From assembly GCF_003287935.1 (NCBI RefSeq), contig NZ_CP030287.1:4926267-4990266 (forward strand): DNA of 64,000 nucleotides, written 5' to 3'. The number at the start of each line of letters is the position of its first letter. Within the stretch, counting starts at the first letter, position 1. Source of the DNA: Streptomyces sp. ICC1 (GTDB lineage Bacteria > Actinomycetota > Actinomycetes > Streptomycetales > Streptomycetaceae). The position numbers and the translations under genes were made by a program. A model generated the notes under the pieces. That model searched no databases and was not told the origin of the DNA. It saw only the letters and a program-made list of their open reading frames with translations. Positions 7,976 to 15,842 of the stretch are shown here, one piece after another.

Positions 7976-8790
7976 GCGGGTCCCCCCAGGGCCGCCCGCA
8001 CCCGCCGCTGTGCCTGACCGTCGCCGGATCCGACTCCGGCGGCGGCGCGGGCATCCAGGCCGACCTCAAGACGATGATGGCGCTCGGGGTCCACGGGATG
8101 AGCGTGGTGACCGCTGTGACCGCGCAGAACTCCCGCGGTGTCAAAGGCGTCTGGGAACTGCCCGTCGAAGCCGTCAAGGGCCAGTACAGGGCCGTGGTGG
8201 ACGACATCGGCGTGCAGGCCGTCAAGACGGGCATGCTCGCCAGCGCCGTGCTCGTGGAAACCGTCGCCGAGCTCCTCGCCGGGACCCGCGCCCCGGCCGT
8301 CGTGGACCCGGTCGGGGTCTCCAAGCACGGGGACCCGCTGCTCGCCGCCACGGCGCTGGACGCCGTGCGCAAGGAACTGCTGCCCCGGGCCACCGTGGCG
8401 ACCCCCAACCTCGACGAGGTGACCCAGCTCACCGGCGTTGTCGTGCGGACCGAGGACGACATGCGCCGCGCCGCCGACGCGGTCCTCGCCTACGGGCCGG
8501 CGTGGGCGCTGGTCAAGGGCGGCCACCTCGCCGTGCACGGGGACGAGGCCGTGGACCTGCTGACGGACGGCTCGACCGAGCTCTGGCTCCGCGCCCCCCG
8601 CCACGACAACCGGCACACGCACGGCACCGGCTGCACGCTCGCCAGCGCGATCGCGGCGGGCCTGGCCATGGGCCGGGAGGTCCCCGAGGCCGTCACGGAG
8701 GCCAAGGAGTACGTCACGGGCGCCATCGCGGCCGGCTTCGCGCTGGGCGCGGGCATCGGACCGGTGGACCACGCCTGGCGCCGGCGCTGA
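7972..8790 (+). CDS. thiD: Hydroxymethylpyrimidine/phosphomethylpyrimidine kinase
   Basis: ThiD phosphorylates HMP twice to give HMP pyrophosphate for thiamine assembly. The 272-residue ribokinase-fold protein shows the substrate motif [17 protein letters not shown] at about residues 18-34, [26 protein letters not shown], and the anion-hole motif [13 protein letters not shown] near residue 220. The ATG overlaps the thiL stop. A strong hairpin follows, so thiL-thiD is a two-gene unit. Confidence 0.96.
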   Translation: MSGSPQGRPHPPLCLTVAGSDSGGGAGIQADLKTMMALGVHGMSVVTAVTAQNSRGVKGVWELPVEAVKGQYRAVVDDIGVQAVKTGMLASAVLVETVAELLAGTRAPAVVDPVGVSKHGDPLLAATALDAVRKELLPRATVATPNLDEVTQLTGVVVRTEDDMRRAADAVLAYGPAWALVKGGHLAVHGDEAVDLLTDGSTELWLRAPRHDNRHTHGTGCTLASAIAAGLAMGREVPEAVTEAKEYVTGAIAAGFALGAGIGPVDHAWRRR

Positions 8791-8794
8791 AACG

Positions 8795-8848
8795 CCCGCA
8801 GGGCCTGCTCCACCCCGCGACTTCACGGGATGGGGCAGGCCCTGCGGG
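8795..8848 (+). terminator. Hairpin terminator after thiD
   Basis: Arms 8795-8812 and 8831-8848 match over 18 bases with one wobble pair (CCCGCAGGGCCTGC core). It begins 4 bases after the thiD stop. Confidence 0.8.
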
Positions 8849-8867
8849 TTCGATCAGGCAAAGCAAG

Positions 8868-8894
8868 AGGCCGGTCCACCAGGTGGACCGGCCT
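8868..8894 (-). terminator. Hairpin terminator after rpmB
   Basis: AGGCCGGTCCACC and its complement pair over 13 bases, followed on the minus strand by downstream spacer. It lies about 40 bases past the rpmB stop and back to back with the thiD terminator. Confidence 0.7.
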
Positions 8895-8933
8895 TCTCAG
8901 CAACCGGAAAGGACTGCGCTACGACGGAAGGCG

Positions 8934-9119
8934 TCAGCGCGAGACCTTGCCGGCCTTGATGCACGAGGTGCAGGCGTTGAGGCGCTTCGGCGTCCCATTG
9001 ACCACGGCACGGACACGCTGGATGTTCGGGTTCCAGCGACGCGAGGTGCGGCGGTGCGAGTGGGAAATGCTGTTGCCGAAGCTCGGCCCCTTGGCGCAAA
9101 CGTCGCAGTTGGCAGCCAC
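8934..9119 (-). CDS. rpmB: 50S ribosomal protein L28, zinc-binding form
   Basis: This is a 61-residue large-subunit ribosomal protein. It keeps both zinc-ribbon CXXC pairs, Cys5/Cys8 (CDVC) and Cys50/Cys53 (CTSC). It is therefore the C+ zinc form and not the zinc-free paralogue that streptomycetes make under zinc starvation. The typical L28 stretch [19 protein letters not shown] is in the middle. It is monocistronic, with a structured leader upstream and its own terminator. Confidence 0.97.
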   Translation of the reverse strand: MAANCDVCAKGPSFGNSISHSHRRTSRRWNPNIQRVRAVVNGTPKRLNACTSCIKAGKVSR

Positions 9120-9133
9120 AGGTCACTCCAAAG

Positions 9134-9188
9134 ACTTCAGATGCACTTACAGTGAATTCCGGCGCACCGGAATCAGGAAGTCTGAAGT
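9134..9188 (-). promoter_or_regulatory. Nested inverted repeats in the rpmB upstream region
   Basis: An outer 8-bp repeat (ACTTCAGA at 9134-9141, complement at 9181-9188) encloses a perfect inner hairpin ATTCCGG-CGCA-CCGGAAT at 9156-9173. It starts 15 bases before the rpmB ATG, so it would lie in the 5' leader if transcription starts further upstream. The remaining 9189-9400 contains only a C-rich tract and the upstream region of the next gene. Confidence 0.4.
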
Positions 9189-9400
9189 GGTTTGCCGGAG
9201 GATGGCCCGACTCTCATCGGGCAACCGGAGCAGCATACAACGCCTGCCTCGGTCCGAGAAAACTACCACGGCCGCCGCCGCCCCCGCCCCGGGGTCCCGC
9301 GGGGAAGGGGGGCGCGGTACGACGAAAGGATCGCACCATGGCCGGATAGGTGGGATCCACGTCATTGCGGCCATGGGACGCGGTGTCACACCATGAGGTC

Positions 9401-10363
9401 ATGTCGCTCCGAAACGTGCTCGTCGTCCTCTACGACGGTGTGCAGAGCCTGGACGTCACCGGGCCGGTCGAGGTCTTCGCCGGCGCCGACCGGCACCCCG
9501 GCCCGGCCCGCTATGCCCTGCGGACCGTCTCGCTCGGCGGCGCCCCCGTCCGGACGGGCAGCGGGCTGACCCTCGTCCCCGACGGGGAGCTGGAGGGCGA
9601 GTGCCCGGCCGCCGGAACCACGCTGCTCGTGCCGGGCGGGCGGTACACCGGGGACTTCGAACCCCGGCTCACCGACTGGCTGCGCGCGCACGGGAGGCAC
9701 GCCGAGCGGCTGGTGTCCGTGTGCACCGGGGGACTGCTGCTGGCCGAGGCCGGGCTGCTGGACGGCCGGCGCGCGACGACCCACTGGTACGTGTGCGAGC
9801 AGATGGCCCGGGACTACCCCGCCGTGGCCGTCGAACGGGACCCGATCTACGTCCGGGACGGGCCGGTGGCCACCTCGGCCGGGGTGACGGCGGGCATCGA
9901 CCTGGCGCTGGCCCTCGTGGAGGAGGACCACGGGCCGGAGCTGGCCCTCTCGATCGCCCGGCACCTGGTGGTCTTCCTGCGGCGGCCCGGGAACCAGGCG
10001 CAGTTCAGCGCGCAGCTCGCGGCGCAGACGGCCCGGCGGGAGCCGCTGAAGGAGGTGCAGCACTGGATCACGGAGCACCCGGGGGAGGACCTCAGCGTGG
10101 AGGCGCTCGCGGCGCGCGCCGCGCTGTCGCCCCGGCACTTCGCGCGGGCCTTCCAGGCGGAGACGGGGGTGCCGCCGGGGCGGTACGTGGAGCGCGTACG
10201 GGTGGAGCACGCCCGGCGGCTCCTCGAAGAGGGCGGCGAGGGCGTCGCCCAGATCTCCCGGGCCTGCGGCTACGGCACCCCCGAAGCCCTCCGCCGCGCC
10301 TTCGTGAAGACCCTGGGCCAGTCCCCGGCCGAGTACCGCCGGCGCTTCGGCACACCCGGCTGA
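9401..10363 (+). CDS. GlxA-type AraC family regulator with DJ-1/PfpI sensor domain
   Basis: This is a two-domain transcriptional regulator. Residues 1-185 are a DJ-1/PfpI (class I amidotransferase-like) domain, starting VLVVLYDGVQSLDVTGPVEVF, with the nucleophile-elbow Cys at about residue 108 (VSVCTGGLLLAEAG). Residues 218-320 are an AraC helix-turn-helix pair, with LSVEALAARAALSPRHFARAF and ISRACGYGTPEALRRAF. The ATG at 9401 begins the conserved domain; GAGG lies only 2 bases before it, so the start is not certain. A free-standing DJ-1/PfpI protein follows after 38 bases in the same direction, so the regulator probably controls or is controlled with it. Confidence 0.92.
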   Translation: MSLRNVLVVLYDGVQSLDVTGPVEVFAGADRHPGPARYALRTVSLGGAPVRTGSGLTLVPDGELEGECPAAGTTLLVPGGRYTGDFEPRLTDWLRAHGRHAERLVSVCTGGLLLAEAGLLDGRRATTHWYVCEQMARDYPAVAVERDPIYVRDGPVATSAGVTAGIDLALALVEEDHGPELALSIARHLVVFLRRPGNQAQFSAQLAAQTARREPLKEVQHWITEHPGEDLSVEALAARAALSPRHFARAFQAETGVPPGRYVERVRVEHARRLLEEGGEGVAQISRACGYGTPEALRRAFVKTLGQSPAEYRRRFGTPG

Positions 10364-10401
10364 TCCCGACCCGTCCGTCCGACAACCGCTCCGGAGGAGC
10401 C

Positions 10402-11040
10402 ATGCAGATCGCCGTACTGCTCTACGACCAGTTCACCGCCCTCGACGCCGTCGGGCCCTTCGACACCCTCGGCCGCCTCCAGGGCGCGGAGACCGTCTTC
10501 GTCTCCGAGCACCCCGGGCCCGTGCGGACCGACAACGGCTCGCTCGAGCTCGTCGCGGACAAGGGGCTCGGCGAGGTGACGCGGCCGGACATCGTCATCG
10601 TGCCCGGAGGGCCGTCCTCCGACGGGCAGATGAAGAACCCCGTCGTCCTCGACTGGCTGCGGGCCGTCGACGCCACCACGACCTGGACCACCTCGGTCTG
10701 CACCGGTTCGACGCTGCTCGCCGCCGCCGGCCTGCTCGACGGGCGGCGGGCCACCAGCCACTGGCTGTACCTGGACCGGCTGCCCCCGTACGGGGCGCTG
10801 CCCGCCGAGGAGCGGGTGGTCTTCGACGGGAAGTACGTGACCGCGGCCGGGGTCTCCGCGGGGATCGACATGGGGCTCGCACTCCTCGGCCGCATCGCGG
10901 GCGACGAGTACGCGCAGACCGTGCAGCTGATGACCGAGTACGACCCGCAGCCGCCCTACGACGCGGGTTCCCCGCGGAAGGCGCCCGCCGACATCGTCGC
11001 GCGGCTGCGCGCGTTCAGCCCTGCGGCGGAGTCCAGGTGA
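10402..11040 (+). CDS. DJ-1/PfpI family protein (isonitrile-hydratase-like)
   Basis: This 212-residue single-domain DJ-1/PfpI protein starts MQIAVLLYDQFTALDAVGPF. Its nucleophile elbow SVCTGSTLLAAAGLLDGRRATSHW carries Cys100. This subgroup is often annotated as isonitrile hydratase or as an amidase or glyoxalase-like protein; the substrate cannot be told from sequence. GGAGGAG lies 6 bases before the ATG. It follows a GlxA-type regulator with the same sensor fold, suggesting one arose from the other and that they recognise related ligands. Its last 26 bases overlap the end of the convergent crotonase gene. Confidence 0.9.
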   Translation: MQIAVLLYDQFTALDAVGPFDTLGRLQGAETVFVSEHPGPVRTDNGSLELVADKGLGEVTRPDIVIVPGGPSSDGQMKNPVVLDWLRAVDATTTWTTSVCTGSTLLAAAGLLDGRRATSHWLYLDRLPPYGALPAEERVVFDGKYVTAAGVSAGIDMGLALLGRIAGDEYAQTVQLMTEYDPQPPYDAGSPRKAPADIVARLRAFSPAAESR

Positions 11041-11764
11041 AGGCGGGCGGCCGCCGCTCCAGGAACGCGGCGACGCCTTCCGCGACGTCGCCGCTTCCGG
11101 CGGCCTGCGCCGCCCAGTGCCCGTCGCGGTCGGTGCGGCCGTCCGCGAACTCCTTCGCGGCGGCCTGGGTGAGCTGCGAGCGCGAGGCGAGGATCCGGGT
11201 GAACTCGGCGACCCGCTTGTCGAGTTGGCCGGCGGGCAGCAGCTCGTCCAGGAAGCCGGTCCGCAGCGCCCGGTCCGCGTCGGTCAACTCCGCTGAGAAC
11301 AGCAGGTACTTGGCGGCCGACGGGCCGACCAGCGCCGTCAGCCGCCGCGTCGAGGAGGCCGGGTACACGATGCCCAGCTTCGCCGGCGTGACGCCGAAGG
11401 AGGAGCCCTCCTCGGCGAAGCGCAGGTCGCAGGCGGCCGCCAGCTGGCTGCCGCCGCCCACGCAGAACCCGCGGATCGCGGCGAGCGTGGGCTTGGGGAA
11501 GGCGGCCAGCGCCTCCTCCGCCGCCACGGCCAGGGCCTGCGGGTCGTCGTCGCCGGTCAGGGAGGAGATGTCGGCGCCCGCGCAGAAGGTCCCGCCGGCT
11601 CCCGTCAGGACCAGCACCCGTACGGCGGAGTCGGCCGCGAGTCCGGCCAGCAGCCCGGGCAGGGCGCGCCACATGGCCGCCGTCATGGCGTTGCGCTTGG
11701 CGGGGTGCGAGATCACGACGGTGGCGACCCCGTCGGAGACCGAGGGGAGGAGGGCTGCGTCCAT
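11015..11764 (-). CDS. Enoyl-CoA hydratase/isomerase (crotonase) family protein
   Basis: This 249-residue crotonase-fold protein has HPAKRNAMTAAMWRAL, the CoA-pocket segment GTFCAGADIS and the oxyanion-hole segment GFCVGGGSQLAAACDLRFA. The two glutamates that act in classical enoyl-CoA hydratase appear substituted. The GGG-C-E position is Gln (GGGSQL) and the xPExxLG position is Ala (TPAKLGIV). Hydratase chemistry is therefore doubtful, and an isomerase, lyase or binding role is possible. The start at 11764 gives the normal N-terminus. It is convergent with the PfpI gene, sharing 26 bases, and divergent from the membrane-protein gene. Confidence 0.88.
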   Translation of the reverse strand: MDAALLPSVSDGVATVVISHPAKRNAMTAAMWRALPGLLAGLAADSAVRVLVLTGAGGTFCAGADISSLTGDDDPQALAVAAEEALAAFPKPTLAAIRGFCVGGGSQLAAACDLRFAEEGSSFGVTPAKLGIVYPASSTRRLTALVGPSAAKYLLFSAELTDADRALRTGFLDELLPAGQLDKRVAEFTRILASRSQLTQAAAKEFADGRTDRDGHWAAQAAGSGDVAEGVAAFLERRPPAFTWTPPQG

Positions 11765-11878
11765 GCGCCGGATGCTATCCCGGACGGTCAAACCTATGAT
11801 CAAAAGACCGGTCCCCGGCAGCTCGGTGGACCGGCCGTCAGGGAGTCCGTCCGGGGGGTGCTGAAAGGTGGCGCGTCC

Positions 11879-12610
11879 ATGGGCGCAGACCGTACCGAGC
11901 GTGCAGAGGGCAACAAGGACGGCAAGGGCGTCACGGGCAGCAAGGGCAGCAAGGGCGGCAAGGACGACAAGAAGCACGTCAGCCGCAGCTTCGGGGTGAT
12001 GGCCCTGCTCGGGGTGCTGCTGGTGCTGGCAGGGCTGGTGGGCCTCGTCTACACCGCTGCCGCCACCCTGACCACGATGTTCCTCTTCGGCTGGCTGCTG
12101 CTGGCCGGCGGTGCGGTCGGTCTGCTGCAGGCGGTGCAGTCCCGCAAGAGCAACTACTTCTGGCTCGCCGTCATCGTCGCCGCGATCAACATCGCGGCCG
12201 GTTTCGTGATCCTGCGCCGCCCGGAGGCGAGCGCGGAGGCGCTGACCATGTTCGCCGCGCTGCTGTTCCTCACCGGCGGCGTGTTCCGGCTGGCGGGCGC
12301 CGTGGTGGTGCGCGGGGCGCACTTCGGGCTGACGCTGGTCCAGGGGGCCTTCGGCATCCTGCTGGGCCTGCTGATCCTGTCGAACTGGCCCGGCAACAGT
12401 CTGTACGTGATCGGAGCGTTCTTCTCCCTGGCGCTGTTGTTCGACGGCCTGAGCCTGATCGCCCTGGGCATGGGCGCGCGCCGCATCCTGGGTTTGGTCA
12501 GGGACGACGAGGAGCGGGCGGCGCCGGCGGCGGTCCCGGGCGCGACGGCCGAGCCCGGCGGGGCCGCCGGGAAGTGGCCCGCAGAAGATCAGGAACAGTC
12601 GAACAACTGA
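11879..12610 (+). CDS. HdeD/DUF308-like integral membrane protein
   Basis: This 243-residue protein begins with a lysine- and glycine-rich cytosolic segment (residues 1-38, SKGSKGGKDDKKH). Six hydrophobic segments between about 40 and 205 follow, arranged as three hairpins in the DUF308/HdeD manner (FGVMALLGVLLVLAGLVGLV, MFLFGWLLLAGGAVGLLQAV, and so on). The C-terminal 40 residues are polar. The family is linked to acid or stress resistance in enterobacteria, but its role in actinomycetes is unknown. The ATG at 11879 has AAAGGTGG about 9 bases upstream. It is monocistronic. Confidence 0.8.
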   Translation: MGADRTERAEGNKDGKGVTGSKGSKGGKDDKKHVSRSFGVMALLGVLLVLAGLVGLVYTAAATLTTMFLFGWLLLAGGAVGLLQAVQSRKSNYFWLAVIVAAINIAAGFVILRRPEASAEALTMFAALLFLTGGVFRLAGAVVVRGAHFGLTLVQGAFGILLGLLILSNWPGNSLYVIGAFFSLALLFDGLSLIALGMGARRILGLVRDDEERAAPAAVPGATAEPGGAAGKWPAEDQEQSNN

Positions 12611-12704
12611 CTCTGTCATACGCCAGTGGTCAGAAAGTGTCCGATTGACGCTGACTTCTGGTCAGTGGTCCGGCCCGGACCGCTCCGGTCCCCACTCTTG
12701 ACGC

Positions 12705-13259
12705 GTGGAGACGATCGAGCGTGAAGACGGGGGCCGGGAGATGGATGGCAGCGGGAGCGTCCCGCCAGTCGAGGGGGGCGAGCCGGAGGTAGCGGCTGCC
12801 CCCCTCGCATATGAGGGAGTGTGGCGTTTCACGGCTCCCGCAGTAGAAGAATCCGTTCCGCAGGCCCGCCGCGCGGTGCGCGACCTGCTCGGCCGCCAGG
12901 AGGTGCCGGCCGATCGGGACCTGGTGTACTCCCTGCTGCTGATCGTCTCCGAACTGGTGACGAACTCGGTCCGGCACGCGGCCCTGCTCTCGCCGGAGGT
13001 CGCGGTCGAAGTCGCCATCGGCCGGGAGTGGGTACGGGTGGCCGTCGAGGACAACCACCCCTACCGCCCCAAGGCGCTGGAGGCCGACTTCGGCCAGACC
13101 GGCGGCCGGGGCCTGCTCCTCGTCAGGGAGATCACGCTGGAGGCCGGCGGGGTCTGCGACGTGGAGCACACCTCCACGGGCGGGAAGGTGATCTGGGCGG
13201 CCCTGCCGCTCAGCACGCCCGCCGCCTCGCCGGCCGCCACCCCGACCTCGGCGGTCTGA
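12705..13259 (+). CDS. HATPase-type anti-sigma-factor-like regulator
   Basis: This 184-residue protein has the RsbW/SpoIIAB-like ATPase fold common in streptomycetes. The N box SELVTNSVRHA, the G1 region VAVEDNHPYRP and the lid/G2 region GGRGLLLVREITLEAGGV are present. Such proteins bind and phosphorylate anti-sigma-factor antagonists or sigma factors, but no partner gene is adjacent. The N-terminal 30 residues are disordered. Translation may start at the GTG at 12705 or at the ATG at 12741, which has GGGGG about 7 bases upstream. A TTGACG element near 12645 and direct CAGTGGTC repeats (12624-12631, 12663-12670) lie in the upstream region. Confidence 0.82.
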   Translation: METIEREDGGREMDGSGSVPPVEGGEPEVAAAPLAYEGVWRFTAPAVEESVPQARRAVRDLLGRQEVPADRDLVYSLLLIVSELVTNSVRHAALLSPEVAVEVAIGREWVRVAVEDNHPYRPKALEADFGQTGGRGLLLVREITLEAGGVCDVEHTSTGGKVIWAALPLSTPAASPAATPTSAV

Positions 13260-13260
13260 G

Positions 13261-13323
13261 CGGCGTACGGCGTGCAAGGCATACAAGGCGTGCACGGCGT
13301 GCACGGCGTGCAAGGCGCGTACG
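13261..13323. repeat. 9-bp tandem minisatellite between convergent genes
   Basis: Six consecutive 9-base units related to GCGTGCACG run from 13270 to 13323, preceded by a degenerate unit. They fill the gap directly after the HATPase stop and before the idi stop. Variants are GCGTGCAAG, GCATACAAG and GCGCGTACG. No transcription-terminator hairpin is evident. Confidence 0.75.
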
Positions 13324-13356
13324 GCAGCACGGCCCCGGCCGTACGGCGGCCAGGGG

Positions 13357-13956
13357 CTACCAGCCCGCCGCGTCACCCGTCAGTTCGCGGATCGCGGGCC
13401 GGGCCGCGTCCAGCACGGTCATGAACCAGGCCGAGAACGGAACCTCGGCGTGCCGCTTGGCCAGTTCCCCGGCCGTCACGAAAGCGGTGTCCGCGATCTC
13501 CTCCGGATCCGGTCGCACCGAGGCCTGCGCGAGTCCCACGAACAGGTGGTTGTACTCCTGCTCCACGAGGCCCGACGCCGGGTCCGGGTGGTTGTAGCGC
13601 ACGGTCCCGGCCTGGGCGAGCAGCGAGGGCGACAATCCCAGCTCCTCGTAGGTCCGCCGGGCCGCGGCCGCGAAGGGCGACTCCCCGGGGTAGGGGTGAC
13701 CGCAGCACGTGTTCGACCAGACGCCGGGGGAGTGGTACTTCCCGAGGGCGCGCTGCTGGAGCAGCATGCGGCCCTGCTCGTCGAAGAGGAACACGGAGAA
13801 CGCGCGGTGCAGCAGACCGGGGGCCTGGTGGGCGGAGAGCTTCTCCGCCGTGCCGATGGTGCTGCCGGACTCGTCGACCAGTTCGAGCATGATCGGTTCT
13901 TGAGTGCCGGTGCCGGTGGACGCGCTGTTCGCGGCGGTGGCTGGTGTGGTCGGCAT
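13357..13956 (-). CDS. idi: Isopentenyl-diphosphate delta-isomerase, type 1
   Basis: This Nudix-fold enzyme interconverts IPP and DMAPP, the building blocks for the polyprenyl and hopanoid genes 10 kb to the right. The 199-residue protein shows HRAFSVFLFDEQGRMLLQQRA, the catalytic-cysteine region NTCCGHPYPGE at about 82-92, the Nudix helix RRTYEELGL, and EQEYNHLFVG carrying the catalytic Glu. I start at the ATG at 13956 because GAAGGA is 5 bases upstream; another in-frame ATG two codons earlier is too close to that site. It is convergent with the HATPase gene across the minisatellite. Confidence 0.95.
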   Translation of the reverse strand: MPTTPATAANSASTGTGTQEPIMLELVDESGSTIGTAEKLSAHQAPGLLHRAFSVFLFDEQGRMLLQQRALGKYHSPGVWSNTCCGHPYPGESPFAAAARRTYEELGLSPSLLAQAGTVRYNHPDPASGLVEQEYNHLFVGLAQASVRPDPEEIADTAFVTAGELAKRHAEVPFSAWFMTVLDAARPAIRELTGDAAGW

Positions 13957-14113
13957 ACCCATCCTTCGCTTCGGACTTCGGCCTTCAGTCTGCCGTACAA
14001 AAGCCACTACCCCTGACTTCGGGGATCCGCGCATGTCCGCCCCCCGCCGCGTGATATGCGGCGGGGGGCGGACCGGTTCAGCCCGTCGGTTCGTCAGCCC
14101 GGCGGGCCGTGCG

Positions 14114-15451
14114 TCAGAGCCCGAACGGGGCCGGATAGCGGATCGTGCCCGCGGGCACCGCCGCGCCGTCGTCGAGCACCAGCGCCATCATCACCTCGTC
14201 GGGGACCTCGAAGGGCGCCCGGATCCCGAAGCGCGAAGCCGGCACGAAACCGAAGCGCGGGTAGTACTCGGGATGCCCGAGGACCAGGACCAGCGCCTCG
14301 CCCCGCTCGCGGGCCGCCGCGAGCAGCGCCCGTACGACCGCGCTGCCCGCGCCCGAGCGCTGGAGCGCGGGATCGGCGGCCACCGGCGCGAGCGCGAGCG
14401 CGGGGACCCCGTCCACCTCGCACCGGGTCAGCAGGGCGTGCGCCGCGACCGACCCGTCCGGGCCCTCGGCCACGTAGGACAGGCCGGGCAGCCAGGAGGC
14501 GTCCGTGCGCAGCGCGTCCACGAGGTCCGCCTCGGCGGGGGTCTCGAAGGCGGCCGAGTTCAGCGCGTGGACCGCGGCCGTGTCGGCCCCGGTCTCCGGG
14601 CGGGTGGGCCAGGCGTCGCCGTCGCCGGCCGTGACCGGGCGCAGGACGTAGGCCGTGTACCCGTACTCGTGCCCGTGCCGCTCCCGTACGCCGATCTCCT
14701 CGCGCACGAAGTCCAGCGCGGCCGCGGCCTGCGGCCCGGCCGGCTCCGGGGCCGCGGCGGCCCGCTCGCCGAGCGGGCCGTAGTACGCGGCCCAGTCGGA
14801 GTCGGGCTGGTGGTGGACGCCGAGCACCCGGTACCCGGCGGCCTGGACGGCGGACAGGTTCCGGGCGGTGGAGCGCAGCGCGTAGTGCGGGTCCCAGAAG
14901 GCGCGGACCCCGGCGGAGGGCTCCTCGACGGTCCACTCGCACTCGCTCAGCACGAGGGTGCCGCCGGGTGCCAGGAGCCGCTTCCACCGCGCGAGCGCGG
15001 TGGCGAAGCCGATGTTGTAGGCGGAGCCCTCGGCCCACAGGAGGTCGAAGGAACCGTCCGGACAGGGGAGGTCGCCCATGTCCGCCTTGACGGCGTGGAC
15101 GCGGTCGGTGAGCCCGCGGGCCGCGGCGGCCGTACGGAGTTCGTCGAGGAAGCCGTCGTTCAGATCGACGGCGGTGACCTCGGCGCCCCGGCTTCCCGCC
15201 TCGGCGGCGAGCAGCAGGGCGCCGGCACCCGGACCGCAGCCCAGATCGAGGACGCGCGGCCGCTCGGGCAGCGGTCCGCACAGGGACAGCAGGTGGCGGG
15301 TGGTCGCCTCGGAGCCGGGGGACTGCCGGGGCAGGCCGCGGTGCAGCTCGAAGAACGCCTCGAAGAACGGGTCGCCCTGCGTGCTGAAGTCGGTGGTGCG
15401 GGAGTTGCCGGTGTCGGTGGTGCCGGCGGTGTGGTCTGTGAGGTCGGTCAA
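14114..15451 (-). CDS. Class I SAM methyltransferase fused to a GNAT acetyltransferase
   Basis: This 445-residue protein has two enzyme domains. Residues 1-270 are a Rossmann methyltransferase with the SAM motif VLDLGCGPGAGALLLA near 66-81 and the acidic VTAVDLNDGF strand. The methyltransferase region includes LLAPGGTLVLSE. Residues 290-445 are a GNAT domain with the acetyl-CoA loop region ALAPVAADPALQRSGAGSAVVRALL and a typical EYYPRFGFVPAS segment. The two are joined by a short linker after YVLRPVTAGDGD. The order suggests a protein that both methylates and acetylates, or in which one domain recruits the substrate. The substrate is unknown. A possible 27-residue ORF lies just upstream on the same strand. 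Confidence 0.88.
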   Translation of the reverse strand: MTDLTDHTAGTTDTGNSRTTDFSTQGDPFFEAFFELHRGLPRQSPGSEATTRHLLSLCGPLPERPRVLDLGCGPGAGALLLAAEAGSRGAEVTAVDLNDGFLDELRTAAAARGLTDRVHAVKADMGDLPCPDGSFDLLWAEGSAYNIGFATALARWKRLLAPGGTLVLSECEWTVEEPSAGVRAFWDPHYALRSTARNLSAVQAAGYRVLGVHHQPDSDWAAYYGPLGERAAAAPEPAGPQAAAALDFVREEIGVRERHGHEYGYTAYVLRPVTAGDGDAWPTRPETGADTAAVHALNSAAFETPAEADLVDALRTDASWLPGLSYVAEGPDGSVAAHALLTRCEVDGVPALALAPVAADPALQRSGAGSAVVRALLAAARERGEALVLVLGHPEYYPRFGFVPASRFGIRAPFEVPDEVMMALVLDDGAAVPAGTIRYPAPFGL

Positions 15452-15495
15452 CGTGAACCCTTGAACGAGGGCTCCGGCCGACGAGGCCGAGAAGG

Positions 15496-15579
15496 TCAGG
15501 CCTGGCCGGATGCCCGGAAGGAAGAGGGGATGTACCGGAGTGCGTCGCTGCCCATGGCCGCGACCTCTGCGACGGTCAT
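15496..15579 (-). CDS. Possible 27-aa small ORF upstream of the methyltransferase-GNAT gene
   Basis: The ATG at 15579 follows AGAGGTGGG with good spacing, and the frame (MTVAEVAAMGSD start) ends 44 bases before the methyltransferase-GNAT ATG. The first eight residues recall the start of BldC/excisionase helix-turn-helix proteins (TxAEVAxM), but the rest does not follow that fold. It could be a leader peptide or the relic of a regulator. I do not recognise it. The ribosome site is the main support. Confidence 0.35.
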   Translation of the reverse strand: MTVAEVAAMGSDALRYIPSSFRASGQA

Positions 15580-15842
15580 CAACCCACCTCTTTCTCGATC
15601 AGTTCCGTTTGAGACGTATGCACGCTTTTCGTACATGTCTGCGATCAACCTAGCACCGAGGCGGTTTGAGTCCCCCGGAGTTCTCGTCAATGATGATCGC
15701 CTCAGGGCGCACAGCCCCGGAATCTTCGGCTTATCGGGGCGTAAACGGGTGGTGAACCCCTCCTTCCGTTCATCCGATAGCCTCTGCCGACGTGCCGCCG
15801 CCCCCGGCGCACGTCCCGTGTTCGTGCAAGGAGTGAGTTCGT

